64,000 nt of DNA from Phellopilus nigrolimitatus (GCA_021029095.1 JAJOHG010000043.1:1-64000); one strand, 5' to 3'. Shown: positions 13,156 through 25,795, counted from the first letter of the stretch. The notes: generated from the letters alone by a model not told the origin. Translations and numbers: made by a program.

Positions 13156-13257
13156 TGCCTACTACCTGAGTTGAACAAGTGACCTTTTCATGACTTTCTA
13201 CCAAGCGCTTCGTAGGAAAGTACAAGTGAAACGCTCTAACCACTGAGCCAAGCAGGC
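13156..13257 (-). tRNA. tRNA-Thr(UGU) with a 29-nt intron
   Basis: Read on the minus strand, this folds as a full cloverleaf. The acceptor stem GCCTGCT pairs with AGTAGGC (one G-U) and is followed by discriminator A. Positions 8-9 are TG, the D stem is GCTC/GAGC around loop AGTGGTTA, the anticodon stem is TTTCA/TGAAA, the variable loop is AGGTC, and the T stem ACTTG/CAGGT encloses the loop TTCAACT. The anticodon loop reads C-T-TGT-A and is interrupted after position 37, the standard site for eukaryotic nuclear tRNA introns. The intron is 29 nt, so 73 mature bases plus 29 equals the 102-base gene. CCA is not encoded, as expected. Confidence 0.93.
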
Positions 13258-13330
13258 ATCACGTGCAAACTCCCTAATTTCTGGGCAATTGTTCAGGATG
13301 GATATTTCGCCTCGAGTATTTGCCTTCTCT

Positions 13331-13536
13331 GAACATTAACTGCGGTGGTTGACATTGCAGTTGGAAATAAATCGGACTCGGATTCCATTTGAGGTGCTTC
13401 TCTTTCTACCCCCCACGACCTTCGAAGTGTGTGATATCCCGACAATATAGAAAATGCTGCGCCAGCTCGGCGTCGGAGCTCAGCGTCGTTCTCCAGGATT
13501 TCTTCGGTAGCTCGATAGCAATTGCTTCTTCACGTG
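13331..13536. repeat. Diverged tandem duplication, copy 1
   Basis: This block matches 13590-13805 at many positions when read side by side, with shared runs such as TTCCATTTGAGGTGCTTC and GACAATATAGAAA. The period is about 260 bases. The copies differ by substitutions and a small insertion, so the duplication is old. No coding content is conserved between them. Confidence 0.75.
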
Positions 13537-13589
13537 CAGACGTCTTAATTCTTGATGAATATTTAAGGTTGGACGTATGTGGGTCTTTG

Positions 13590-13805
13590 CCATTACCTGC
13601 GGCGGTTAATGTCGCAGTTTGAGATAAGTCGAATTCGGGTTCCATTTGAGGTGCTTCCCTTTCTAGAGGGTAGGTAGCTCACCAGTCCCCACGCCCTTTG
13701 AAGTGTGGTATCCTGACAATATAGAAATTGCTGTGTCCGCGTCGGATCTCTGCGCCGTTCTTCGGGCTTTCTTCGTGGTACTCGAAAGCATCTGCTTCGG
13801 AGATG
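13590..13805. repeat. Diverged tandem duplication, copy 2
   Basis: This is the second copy of the 13331-13536 block, with an extra GA-rich insertion near 13665. A 237-codon open frame on the minus strand covers this copy and its right flank (13593-14306), but it lacks any domain I know. Confidence 0.75.
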
Positions 13806-15892
13806 ACCACGCAAGGCTGCGTTCTTCGTGAAAGCCTGCTCGTCTGACTGGTTCGACGAAGCCCCGGCACCCCGGGAAGCTGTGATCACTACGAAGCACA
13901 TAGCGTGGCACGCGCGCAGCGCAAGCCGGTCCGCATCCGTGTATGTATCCTGATACACAGCACCATCTGCCCGAAGTTTTTCCCGAGCGCAGAGACTGCG
14001 CGAAGAACATCCTCGAGAAGCGCATATCGATCTGAAGGTATGTGAGAAGCGAGACGAGTGAAGAAATCGAAGTACTGCGAGCGGCGCTTTGCACGTCACT
14101 GCATGCTGGGATACAATACGCGCTGCGTTCCTGATAGAGCCTTTAGGGATTGAATACTGCGCTGACGGACTGCGCGCGAGTCTGGGCGCCCATGCCGCTG
14201 GCTCAGACGTCGATATGTTGAGTTTCACGAACCACGATCTCTCTTCTGCAAAAGGTAAATGAAGGTCGGTCTTCAAAACGAGGTTGAGAAAAACAGTGCG
14301 GCGCACTGCGCGGCCGGACGAATCTGCCGTGTTCTATGGTATCGCGTAAGGATCCGCAGCGCCTTCGCGGTTCTGAAATTGGCAGGTATCAAGTAAATCC
14401 TGCGATGGGGGCCAGTGATTAGGGAATGTACACATATGATGCGGTAATGGGGTCGTGGAGCGTCCAAATATACTGCCTTGACGAAGTCGTGCCCTGTGCG
14501 TGATCAAGCGCCTCGACGTATTTCCGTAGGCTTAAAAGGGACGTTTAGAAGTCTGTATGATCGCTATTCAGAGTGAACGATCATTGGGCGGATTGCGGGT
14601 CGTCTCCGCTGATGATTTCTGCAAGGAAATTATGATGCTCGTGAGGAGAAAGAAACAGATAGCGACTCGAAGGATGCGCACCGCATGAGATGTCGTGCCG
14701 GAATGCATGTCTATCGAAGCTGCGCTTGTGTAAAGCAAAAGAAGGGGGGCGACCGCCGCACATGGCCCATTGGCTACCGTTCCCTACGTCCCCTGCAAAT
14801 AACCAAATAGGATGAGCCCTTTTTTTTATCGCTATCAGGCACGGAATTTGCGTGCCTCACTTGGGAACGTCCCATTGCTTCGGATGCTTCACACTGAGAA
14901 GAAACGAGGCACTTGTGAGGAGTGAGTTATTCTTTTGAAGCAGCCGGCTCGTTCAGTAGATGAAGGCAGTCCGTGTGCTGGGGCCATACCACCCGAAGAA
15001 TAAATAATTTTGGACAACGACATGAGGAGCGGCGAGAGTGTTTAGGCAAGAAAAGCGCTCATCACTCGAAAATACTCATGGGAGTCTAGTAGACACACGC
15101 AGCTGAAAATAGCCACGACAGGAACGATCCTTTGGGTGGGGAGCAAATCGTATTCAATGCCGGACCGACAAAATACCTCATTAAGGCTTGAGTTAAAATA
15201 AAACTCGGGTCGGATACCGAATGTGGATTGAAGCCGCCGAAATATAGCTAAATAAAGAAATGCCGTCAGCGTTATCCCGACTGTATGTGCTCGCTGTATC
15301 GCGCTATCCTTTGCCTTCGCCTACGCTCCTGCTCCCGCTGCCACTCGACGCTGTCCCTCGCCGCCGATGCAGCGCGTGTGGTCAACATACCTCGGGTCCA
15401 ACACCAGTCCCGACCGCAATGCCGCCGTTACCGCCGGGGGAACGAACCGTCGGCTGGTAAGTATTTCGCTTTCCTCATTTTATTAGGTAACTGCCAAGCC
15501 TGATATTATCCTGTCTGCATCGCCGTCGCTGCACTGCGCTCTCCATTCTCGACCACTTTCCTGCCTCCGTCGACGGCGGCGTCCTCCAAAAAGATGGTGC
15601 TGTGAGTGTTGTGGCCAGTTGAGCTCCGGCGTCGGTGTTGCTGCGGGAAGGCTGCTTGCCAAACCGAACGAGCAGCTGCGTGCCTTGACGTGATGGAGTG
15701 AAGAACGAATAACGAGTTCCTTGGCGAGCCCCTTGCAGTCAACGCCGATGCTGCCGCCGTCCTGTCCCCAACCATAACCTTCAATATTGCTCACATTATC
15801 CCGACAGACATCGGCGCGTATCGTCCAACCTGTCCCGCTCCAACTCCTTCGCGTCCTCGCAGCGACACATCCTCCCCGACCACGACACTACC
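13806..15892. other. Intergenic region upstream of the tetraspanin gene
   Basis: No gene is supported. The last 600 bases are rich in CT and CG and form the promoter and 5' leader of the tetraspanin gene. Open frames at 15260-15794 are short and unrelated to any family I recognise. A T-rich run lies near 14820. Confidence 0.45.
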
Positions 15893-17259
15893 ATGACGCT
15901 CGAGCCCCCCTCCGCCCCTTTCGCCGGTTTCACCGCGCCCGCCTCGCCAAAGGGCACCCTCCGTTCGGTCAACCTACCCTCCGACGTGTCCACCAACTCT
16001 CTTTCCGTCAACTTCCTGCCGTCAAAATTTTCGGGGCCGCTGTCGCCGGGCCTCTACAAGCGGAAGGGGAAGGATGGGAAGGGCGGCGCGAACGTTCCGA
16101 AGCAGGGTGGTGGTCGCGAGGCGTTCCGCAGCGGCGAGGCCCGTATGCCGGGCGAGCACGACGACGACTACGATGGTGTCGATGTCACCCGCAGCGCGTG
16201 GAAGCCGAAGCTGCGATGGAACAGGTTCAAGTGGATTCTCTTCATGACAAATTTCGTCGTGAGTTCGAACCCCATCTCCTTATGTTTCTCCGCCGCGTCG
16301 CTGATCGCCGTCCCAGGTGATGGTCTATTCGCTGGTCGCACTCATCTTCTGCCTGCTCACATGGTTCAACGTCTGGAAGCACGCCGACATCGTCCGCGTC
16401 GGGAACCGAACCGAGCTCGTTCTGTCGACGCTCGCGTCCGTCGTGGGCATCATCACCTCGCTCGTCGGCTGGGGCGGCATCCTGCTCAACAACCGCAGCT
16501 TCCTCGCGGTGTACACGCTCATGCTCTGGGGCATGTTCGCGCTCGTCTGCGCGCCGGGGTACATCACGTACAAGCAGCGCACGTTCAACCTCGAGGGCAA
16601 GGTGAACGCGCAGTGGTCGCGCGTGCTCGGCATCGACGGGCGCCTGCGCATCCAGAACCAGCTCGGCTGCTGCGGCTACTACTCGCCGTTCGTCGAGGCG
16701 ACCGCGAGCCAGACGTGCTACGCGCGCAGCATCCTCCCCGGCTGCAAGAGCCCCTACCTCAAGTTCGAGCGCAACGCGCTCGAGCGCTGGTATTCCGTCG
16801 CGTTCGGCATCGTGCCCTTCCAGATCCTCGCCATCCTCGCCGCGCTGCTCTGCTCGAACCACGTCACGTACCGCTTTGGGAAGGGCATGATGCCGAAGGC
16901 GTACCGCCTCAGCATGAACTCCATGGCCGTCATCATGGACAACTACGCCAAGTGCGTCTCGCCTTTCTTCTTTTCTCCTCTTTGTTTCCCCATTTCAAAT
17001 TGAAACTGACGCCGGCTTGCGTTGCAGCCAACTCGCGGAGCAGTACGGCACGGACGTCGCCTCGGAACTCGTCTCGCGCTCGCGCTCGAACGCGCAGTTC
17101 GACAGCGTGCCGTCGCTCCACTATACCGGCAGCGACTCGGGCACCCCGCCCGCCGTCCCCGGATACCAACCCCCGCTAGGCGGCGCCAGCGGCGGGCTCC
17201 ACGCGCAGTACGCCTCGCTCGGCGGCTCGATCACAGACGACTACGGCAAGCGGCTGTAA
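15893..17259 (+). CDS. Tetraspanin (basidiomycete Tsp2-like)
   Basis: This is an integral membrane organiser protein with four helices. Three exons (15893-16258, 16317-16951 and 17028-17259) join to 410 codons. The N-terminus (about 110 residues) is cytosolic, low-complexity and S/P/G-rich with an acidic patch (GEHDDDYDGVD). TM1 lies near residues 113-138, TM2 near 160-178, TM3 near 185-205 and TM4 near 300-320. The large extracellular loop carries the defining CCG motif (QLGCCGYYSP) and further cysteines (SQTCYARS, LPGCKSP). The C-terminal tail is G/P/S-rich. In basidiomycetes Tsp2-type proteins are linked to hyphal growth and plant or wood penetration; that role is from the family and is not shown here. 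Confidence 0.88.
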
Positions 17260-19265
17260 GATATAATTGTAACTGCGCATGACGACGACCCTTCTTGAAA
17301 CTGTACGCATGCATGTTGTTGTTGGACAGTAACTTCCCGGACTGTTTTTTTTTTCTTTCCGTGCCTTCTCGGTTCCTTTTATTATTTCTTTCTTGGTGGT
17401 TTTCGTCTTCCGACCTTCCCTTCTTCCGCTCCGCGCTGAAGCGCGAGACGTTCCTGCATTGCCGGCTGCGCCTGCGCACCGAAGCCGCCCATTCTTTCTT
17501 GCGAGAAGAACAAAATATGTTTATTGTGCCTTTCAAATTCTCCTTCTCCCCCAGACTGTATTTTTTGACGAATCTGCCCCTGAGCAGCGACGATTCCTTT
17601 CTTTTCCGTCCTCCAACATTTGTCCGACTCCCTGTTGTCTCTCCTATCTTGCCATTGCCATTCTGTTCCACCGCACCACTACCATCGCAGACACTGCGCC
17701 GATATCAGCACCACTACATAGCTTATGTTATATTATCATTATACCCTCGAGGTCGACCTACAATACATACGTACATGTATATATATATGTACTCGAGAAG
17801 ACACGCGTGAGACCGGCTGATGTCGATTATCGATACGATCGCGAGTGCGTCGTCCTCTCCTCTCTCATACACCCATCGCACATGCTGCCTGGCTCCACGA
17901 ACCCGGCCGTTGTGCTCACACTCTCCCGTCATCGCTGACGTTCCGTAAAAACGGAAACCTGCTGTTGGCGGGGGTGGGGGAAATCGACATCCGCCAGTTC
18001 GTGCTCGCTGGGAGCGTGCGCGGTGGGCCTTCGCGCCGTCTCATCCTTGAAACAACAAAGGCATGCGTCTCCTTCCTCCATTCGCTTTCTCTGAGATACT
18101 TACTTGGGATGTTGGTGTTAGGGCTCTGCGCAAGTATGCTCTCTTTCTCTTGGCTGCTGTTCGATAGGACCTTTCGCGGTTGGGATATGCTCTCACTGCA
18201 TGATTGGATGTTTGACTGCATTCTGCTCTAACGACTGAAGTTCCTGTTTTGACGTTCTCTGGGCCCGAGATGGCCTGTACCTCGAGGTGCTCGAGGTGCT
18301 GAGCATCTGCTTGCTCTGTTCCTTTTCGCGCAATCGCACTCGCTTCTCCGGGTCGGCTTCCCCCACTCTAACTTGTTCGTTATTCGGGTGACCTTTTTTT
18401 CATATTTTAAATTAGGTGGGAAGTCTCGGCTACCAATACCTTCTTTTCGTCTGGCTATTTCGAGGCATCGCGCGGCTGATACACCCCAGCTTACGAATAA
18501 TGTGGCGAATAAATGTAATGTTGTCGATGAAGCCCAGACGGGTATTTCGCTAAGGCGCAGGACTAGAGAAGTTTATTGCGGCATACATGTACTTATAAAT
18601 TTGGGTAGGTGAACGTAGAACAGGAGAATATTATATTACTTAATCTTGTATCTCCGAATATCTGACTGTTACTGTGACTGTGACAAGAAAACGGTGCATC
18701 TAGTTTTACATAATCAGATCGCAGTTTATTTTTTTGCTCGTCACTTTTGTCACGTTGATCAGTAACGGCTTTCCCTGCTCTTCGGCTTCCTCACACGAGA
18801 GCCCAGGCTGCTCAATTACATTCCTTATCTTGTTCTCAGCCCCAAGGCAGGTCCAGTTTCGGATTGTCCTTGGCTATGACGATGTCCTTCTTTAAGTTCT
18901 CTTCGGAATTGTCGGTGTCGAAGTATCCGTGATCTTTTTAGGAAATTTTGCATTTGATACTTTTACGCCACGAAAAATGGAGTACTGTCGAGTCCTGTCC
19001 AACGCCACAATCCGTTACTAATTCCGAGCTCATCTTGCCCTGCAGGCATTGGCTAATTCGTACCACCAAGTGGCGTAATCGCGTCAGCTCAGATTCCGCC
19101 TTGATCCTTAATTGCTTCTCTGACTATGCCACACCTCAACAGACGCGACTGCAAGGCTGAGGGACCTCGTCAGGGAGAAGACAGCAACAACTTTCTCAGG
19201 TCGGATGTGCACGCCAAGAGGGTTCGGATGTTTCTCAAATAATTATAACTTTAAGACGTTGGCTG
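17260..19265. other. Intergenic, no supported gene
   Basis: The first 600 bases are T- and C-rich and probably form the tetraspanin 3' UTR, followed by a TA dinucleotide run near 17775-17790. A short imperfect repeat of CTCGAGGTGCT lies near 18281-18301. Two copies of the palindrome TACATGTA occur (17772 and 18584). No exon series was found. Confidence 0.45.
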
Positions 19266-21372
19266 ATGTTTTCTACAATACAGGCTATTTCCCTCGCAAA
19301 AAAGGGTTCTGCTGACGAATTGCTGGTGCTTTCAAGTAACATCGACATCATCCCGAAGCAGCTTGTCCAAGATGCCCTATCCGTTCTGTTCAAGTCTCTG
19401 GAGAGCCGACGTCCGGACTCTGGAGCCACGGCTGTGGGCATTCCTCACTCTCGCTGGCTGGCGCACTCTGAAAATGCTGAAATAGCTAAATCTATCATGA
19501 GCGGCATCCAACGTATCCGGCCTTGTTTCAATAAATCTTCTCTACAGCCGATAGTAGAACGTCACTGGCCAGCCCTGCTCGCATGGCTCTTGCTTTTTTA
19601 TACCGAGCTTAGCAATGTCTACGAGGACTCCGGCCGCCTCGACAAAAAGCAGCTATCCTTTATCATTGATACGTTCCATACTGTCGCATTCTGCGGGGAT
19701 GGTGTATATGCCTCTCTCAAAGACCCGTCTGCTATCGAGCTAGCGACAAAACTTTGGTACTTGGCCGACTCTAGCTCTGCTTTCTTCGCCTCTCAGATTT
19801 TGCTGTGGATGCTGAAACAAGCAGGCTTATGCGAACTTACGTGTCGCCTTCTCCTAAAGGCCGCGCACTACGATCACAATGCGATAGCTCAGCTTGCGTT
19901 GCGCCGATTACGCCGCTCTCTTAGACAAGATTCGTTTGACAGCAGGAGTGCTATAGCATATGTATGTGTGGTGTTAGAATTGGCTTCGAACGAACAAAGC
20001 AAGTTCCGCCAAGAGCTGCTTGAGAATCGCGCTATCACGTTCTCTACGAAGGTTATGCTTCTGGCCATGAAGAGTGTTTCTACCTCTGACTTTCTCCCGG
20101 AAAGAGTCCTACTGTTATTTCTCGAAGATCTATCAAAAATCGTGGTTGACGAGGCCACTGTTCTCCATTACATCACTGAAGCTGTCCGAGCAGGGTTGCT
20201 GGAAATTATCCTTATATCCATTCCATATGCTGCTCCGACTAATCCATTGATCGTTATGAGGCTCCAAGATTTTATCGAGACAATCATCCCGGAACACATG
20301 AAAATGCACTCTTTCCTCGGGGCTGTCATTAGCTCTCTACAAGCTCTGCCTCTCGACCTACTCAATACTCCCGCAAAATTGAAAAGGTGTGTCATTCGTG
20401 AATCTTGGATCTCTTTCGAGAATCTCGCGTTGTCCTATGCTGTTCTGAAGAGAAAATATGACCGGTGGAGATTCCGACGTGAAATAGCGTGTAGTTATGT
20501 ATGTCTCCTTATTTAAACGATGTTCTCCAGCGAAGCTTATGGAGTTTCAGTGCAAGGACGTTAAGCTCAGAACAGAACTTTGGAAATGCGAAGGCTGTGA
20601 GAAGTCATACTATTGTACTAGAGACTGCCAAGTGAACGATTGGAGAATGAAGCATAGACGAATCTGTAAACAACTTCAACACCAAGTCCAAATGGGTATG
20701 TATTAATACTCCCTCCCATATGATTTGATCACAATAGGAATCTATACAGAAAGCCTCTCTCCAAGATTTCATGACCGCGAATTTATCAAAAGAGTTGCTT
20801 CGATAGATGTTCGGCGTCATTTCTCTGCGCTTTTATCCACGGCATCGTCCGAACTTCCGGGACTTCCTAAGGATCTCATCTCGTTCGGAGTCGACTATAG
20901 GCATTCAATTCCTCGATTTACAGTCAGGAGCCTACCGGAAGAATACCGCAGGGCAAAGAAATGCAAGGAAGCATGGTTTTCCTACATAGGGGGCCTCGTG
21001 GCAGATGTTACAGAAACTTCGCTCAACAGAAAGTCGGCCTTCCGAGGCTACAACAATTCGATGCTCATTGTCATCGACTATTTCCTACTCGAATCAAGTC
21101 AGAAAGAAGTGCAGACGCTGAGTAGGGCTATTTTTGATGATGAGACAAATTGCCTCCCACCCCGCCTGCGGCCTGGAGCTCTCACAGGCCCTAAACGGCC
21201 CTCAGGACAGTATTACGAAGATGATCTGGAGGCTTGCTATGATGAAGTCGATGAAGCGATTCGAAGGTTGAAAGAAGGAACGAAGCTATTTTCTACGAGT
21301 GTCTGGAACAGAATCGATGAAGTCTTAAACTCGATGGACAAACACAATAAAAACTGGCCTTTCGAGTGTTAA
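19266..21372 (+). CDS. MYND zinc-finger protein
   Basis: A long first exon from 19266 to about 20490 encodes a leucine-rich, mostly helical domain of about 410 residues that I do not recognise; it is typical of Agaricomycete MYND proteins. After an intron near 20490-20535 comes the MYND finger: FQCKDVKL, then KCEGCEKSYYCTRDC, then a tail with W, H and C. The zinc ligands C-x2-C, YC-x3-C and H-x3-C are visible; the first cysteine pair depends on the exact splice. A second intron (about 20694-20741) leads into the last exon, which ends at 21372. MYND domains bind proline-rich peptides, so a scaffold or regulator role is likely. The exon joint near 20490 has more than one possible donor. Confidence 0.75.
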
Positions 21373-22692
21373 CAGACGCTAACACGTTTTGAATAGTAAC
21401 ATTTGAAATATGCATGTGCAACAAAGTAACCTCTAAGATATTAGCTTAGTAATGAATCCTTGTATACATGTGATCTGCGATTCTAAGGGAAACATATGCA
21501 CCGACCAGCTCTGACTTTGCGGGCGAAATATAATATTTCTGCAAACACCCGGTCCATTTCACTCTCAATGATTGTTTGGATCAAGCCTGCATAAAGAAAA
21601 CGACATATGCCCATAATATGAAGGGGACGCAGTCTCCGTAGGTCTAGTTCAGGATGGATTTTCTCTTGTAGAACTGGTCCAGAAATGAATGAGGTTAAGG
21701 ACCATGTCTGCGGATCAAGGATCCGAGCGCTCGAACCTCGTCAAGCCGAGAGACGCCAAACGGAGTAGCCGTCGCACTGACATCTTACAGTTGCACAGCG
21801 AGGAGCGAGGGGTGGGATACGAAGCACAACCTGTAAGTTGATAGGAAGACTACTATCACAAGCGTTGAGATAGTCTGGACTGTGCAAAAAGTTCAAGGGG
21901 AGATGTCGTTGCGCAAGGAAGGAGAGTTTGGTACGAAAACTGTACTTGATATTCAGATGTACAGCGCTGCGCTATCTGTGCAGTTCATCTTTGAGGCGGT
22001 TTCCGAGTACTTATTTAGTACGTAAAGTAAGAAGGACAAGAAGAAGTGCAATCGCAAACCAGGTAATGGAATCTCGGGAAATATCCGACATGATTTCTCT
22101 CGATTAGACGGATCTGACCCTCTGAGCCCCAAAGAAAGGCGAGCCTTCCGCTGAGCAATCAGTCCGTCGTCAATTGACGCAGTTTAGGGCCGGTATCTTC
22201 GTGTTTAGCGAGTCACGCGCCGTCGTCGCCTATTACACGCGTGGCGTTTGTAATTTTCGACACTTCAAACCAAAACAGCTTCTCCCTTTCCTTGTCTCGA
22301 CGACTCCAGCAGAGGTCTCCATTCAAATCAGCTTCGACTCAAACTATGACTGCGATCTGAAGGAACCTGGGTCGTGGACAAATCTACATTACAGGCCCGC
22401 CTCAAATGACACGACGATGCCTCGTGGAAGACGTGCAGATGCCGTACGTGCGGACCTTGAATCTCTGGGGGCATATCAGACTGAGAAGTAAAGCATGAGG
22501 CCTTGAGGTTCATGCGCAGTCTGATATAACCAGCTTCCCAACTTGCTTGTCTTCTTTGTATCTTCATACAGTACTTCGAGCTCCTTCGCGAGCGCTTAGT
22601 TGTATAAGGTTTCGAACGTACAATGAACACATGTCCGTAATCATTCTATTGCTGCGATCCAACTACGCGAAAGAACAAGGGCAGGCATCGAG
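21373..22692. other. Intergenic region; right part duplicated upstream of the second Argonaute
   Basis: The left 800 bases hold nothing I can support. From about 22180 on, the sequence shares segments with 36715-36830 upstream of the second Argonaute gene, for example TTTAGGGCCGGTAT at about 22185 and 36718. The duplication that made the two Argonautes therefore included part of their upstream regions. Confidence 0.5.
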
Positions 22693-22700
22693 TATTTAAG
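22693..22700 (+). promoter_or_regulatory. TATA-like element of the first Argonaute gene
   Basis: TATTTAAG lies 82 bases before the start codon and is followed by GACGACCCGTACGTC. The second Argonaute gene has TACTTAAG followed by GCGACGCGTACGTC at the matching place (37263). The conservation of this block supports a core-promoter role. Confidence 0.5.
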
Positions 22701-22774
22701 ACGACCCGTACGTCCCTTGCTACTCCATCGTCTCCACTTCAGACAGCAGTAACTCGCAGCTCATACAGAATACT

Positions 22775-25700
22775 ATGGACGATTCAAGAGGACGTGGTCG
22801 AGGTCGAGGTGAACGCGGTCAGCGTGGTCGGGGCGTGTCACCTGGCCAGCGAGGTGGCTCTCCTATGTATCGTGGAGGCCGTGGAGAGTCTCCTTCCGGA
22901 TCGAGCGGACGCGGATCTCCAGCCGGCTTTCGCGGCGGCGGCGGCGGCGGAGGAGGAGGAAAAGGTCGAGGTCGAGGCGGACCTGTCCAGATATTCTCAC
23001 CAAATGCGCCAGCGCAAACCGACGCGCGGCTATCGGACAAGGAGCAAAACGCGCTCATTGCTGGCTTCAAGTCACTGTCGACGTCTGTCCCTGATCGTGT
23101 TGTGCGTCCGGGCTTTGGGAAGCGCGGTGCCGCTATCACCCTTCGTGCGAACTTCTTCGCACTCAAGTATCCGAAAAACGCTGTTCTCTATGATTACGCC
23201 ATCGAGATCAAACCCGCCGTGAAAACGGAAGAGAAGCGTCTTCGCAAACGCTTATTCGAGCTGTTGGAGTCCACGGAGGAGGTAGCGCCATATCTTCATG
23301 AGATCTGTCACGACAGGGCGCAGAGGCTGATTTCGAAGAGGCCGCTTCCGGCAAATTTCTCTGCGACAGTCCCGTTCTACGAGGCCGGCGAAACGGGGCC
23401 TCGTCCCGGGGGGAAGGTCTACACAATCAAGGTACTCGAGCCGAAGGAACTCAAGTCGGCTGACTTGGACCGGTAAGCCGATCTCCTATCCATAACATAA
23501 GTGGAGCTGACCAATCTTTTCAAGACACTTACAGGGCGCTGATGTGAATTACGACCCACTGCCAATTATTTCTGCGTTTAATCTAATCGCGACCGCGCCC
23601 GCCTCTCGCGATGGCATACTTGTCGGTAAAAATCGCTATTTCTTCCCGCCCTCTGCTCTGGGCGAGTCTCCGCTCGTTCTGAGTGCGGGCCTTGAAGCTT
23701 GGAAAGGCTTCTTCGCCAGCGTGCGACCGGTTTACAAAAACCTGATGGTGAACGTCAACGTCTGCATGAGCGCGTTCTACATCCCGAATGCGCGCCTCAG
23801 TGATGCGATGATCAAATATCAGCAGATGTCGTACGGGGCGAGCAACCCGCAGAGGTTCTATAAACGCGTGCGGGTCACGACAAAGCACTTAGGATTTCGC
23901 AAGAAGAGCGGCATCAAGGGTTTCGAAAGAGACACGGCAAGGAAGACTACTTTCCAGTGCGACGAACTGGGCGGGAAAGTCAGCGTGGAGCAGTACTTCC
24001 AGCGGAGTAAGTTCATTCTCATATGGCTGACTATATACTAAAAGCAATTACTCTGTAGAGTACAGTATTCGCCTCCAACACGCGGACGACTTGCCTGTCA
24101 TTAATCTTGGGAACAAGACCAAGGACATATTTGTCCCCGCGGAGCTCTGCGAGATCGAGCCGGGCCAATCGTACGGGGGTACGCTCTCCGAACGCGAGAC
24201 GGCGGAGATGATTACTTACGCGTGCAACCCTCCATTCGTCAACGCTCAGTCAATCACTGGCCAGGGCCTGGGCATACTCGGGCTGAGGCAGCGCGCGTCG
24301 CCGATGCAAGGTTTCGGCATCGAGGTCTCCGCCGACATGACGGTCGTCCCCGCCCGTGTCCTTATCCCTCCAAAAGTAGTCTACTCGTCCGGTTCACCAA
24401 ATGTCGCTAACGGATCATGGAATATTCTCAATGTGCGCTTCCACCGGCCCGCGCAACTTACTCGCTCTGCCATTCTCGTTCTCGCGGATGGCGGGCGCGA
24501 TGACTTTAGAGACAACTCGGACCCAGCTCTGCGTGGCATCGTGACAGGATTCCTGGCGAAATGTCGCGCGAGCGGAATGCAGGTCGATTCCGCTGTTCCG
24601 CCACTACTTTTCCTGCGGCTCCCGAAACCACAGAAACGCGACCCGCTGCGCTCCGCGGCGATTGATGCGATCGAGAATGAACTTAAATCGCTTCCTGGAC
24701 GCCCGACAATTGTCCTCGTTTTCATGTCGGGTCGTGACTCAAATATATACCCAGGGCTGAAGAAACTCTGCGACTCTAAGCTTGGAATTGCGACCGTATG
24801 CATGTTGATGCCAAAAGTCAGGAAGGAAAAAGGTCAAGATCAGTACTTTTCAAACATCGCCTTGAAGGTCAACACAAAGCTTGGCGGCGTAAACCACCAG
24901 CTTGACGCAAGTTCCATGCGTTGGCTTAAGAACTCGATGATCGTCGGGATGGATGTGACGCACCCTGGCTTAGGATGTGTTAAGGGGACGCCATCGATCG
25001 CCGCTGTCGTGGCAAGCTGCGATACAGAGTTCATGTTGTACCCTGCGAGCTTGAGGCTTCAAGAATACAGGAAAGAGGTGAGTTTCGAATCTCTGTTGTT
25101 GTTTTGCTCGCTGAAGTTCCCATTACCAGATGATCACGGACGTCAAGATCATGATGACCGAGCGCGTTAATGAATATTTGAAACGCATGAAATCGCTCCC
25201 AGAGCGCGTCGTCGTGTTCCGCGATGGCGTCTCCGAAGGCCAGTTCGACCAGGTACTCATTCATGAGCTCCCGGAGATACGAGCCGCTCTCCGCTCTTTC
25301 AAGGGCAAGACACCCAAGCTCACAATTGCCATCTGCGGGAAGCGTCACCACACACGCTTTTACCCGACGAAGCCCGAGCAGGCTGACAAGACATCAAACA
25401 CGAAGGCTGGAACGCTCGTCGACCAAGGCGTCACCGCGGTTTACAACTTCGATTTCTACTTGCAGGCGCATGCGGGCTTGCAAGGCACCGTGCGCCCGAC
25501 GCATTACACTGTGATCTTTGACGAGAGCCGTTTTCCCGCGGACGAAATCCAGCAGGGCGCGAACGACGTCAGCTACTTGTGGGCGCGAGCGACGAAGAGC
25601 GTGAGCCTGATCCCACCGGCGTATTGGGCGGACACCGCATGCGAACGCGGTCGACTCTACTTGCATGCCATCCTGCCTCCGCTTCCAGACAGTATCGAGA

Positions 25701-25795
25701 GCGAAATGACTGAAGATCAGATCATGCGCAGGGCTAGAGAGCTGTGGGGCAACGGCGTTCATGAAAACCTTAGGGGTTCGATGTTTTACTCCTAA
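22775..25795 (+). CDS. Argonaute, catalytic DEDD type (copy 1)
   Basis: This is a eukaryotic Argonaute, the small-RNA-guided effector of RNA interference. Four exons (22775-23472, 23525-24006, 24059-25077 and 25130-25795) join to 954 codons. Residues 1-70 are an RG/RGG-rich tail with a poly-glycine run. The N domain follows, then the linker and PAZ region (LMVNVNVCMSAFYIP, FQCDELGG, ADDLPVINLG), the MID domain (LGIATVCMLMPK, KLGGVNHQL) and PIWI. The slicer tetrad is complete: Asp692 in GMDVTHP, Glu733 (last codon of exon 3), Asp765 in FRDGVSEGQ and Asp901 in YWADTACERGR. The spacings (41, 32 and 136 residues) match those of known eukaryotic Argonautes. An aspartate at the fourth position, in place of histidine, is usual in fungi. 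The C-terminus GSMFYS is also canonical. It should therefore cleave targets. Its paralogue is at 37361-40273 and its presumed partner gene is convergent, 622 bases downstream. Confidence 0.95.

Noticed and set aside
13593..14306. A 237-codon minus-strand open frame
   Set aside because: It overlaps one copy of the diverged tandem duplication, the other copy does not keep the frame, and no motif or splice pattern supports it.
22775..25795. Recent horizontal transfer of the Argonaute genes from bacteria
   Set aside because: Both have four exons with typical short fungal introns and the eukaryotic domain order. They are ordinary fungal-type Argonautes by architecture.
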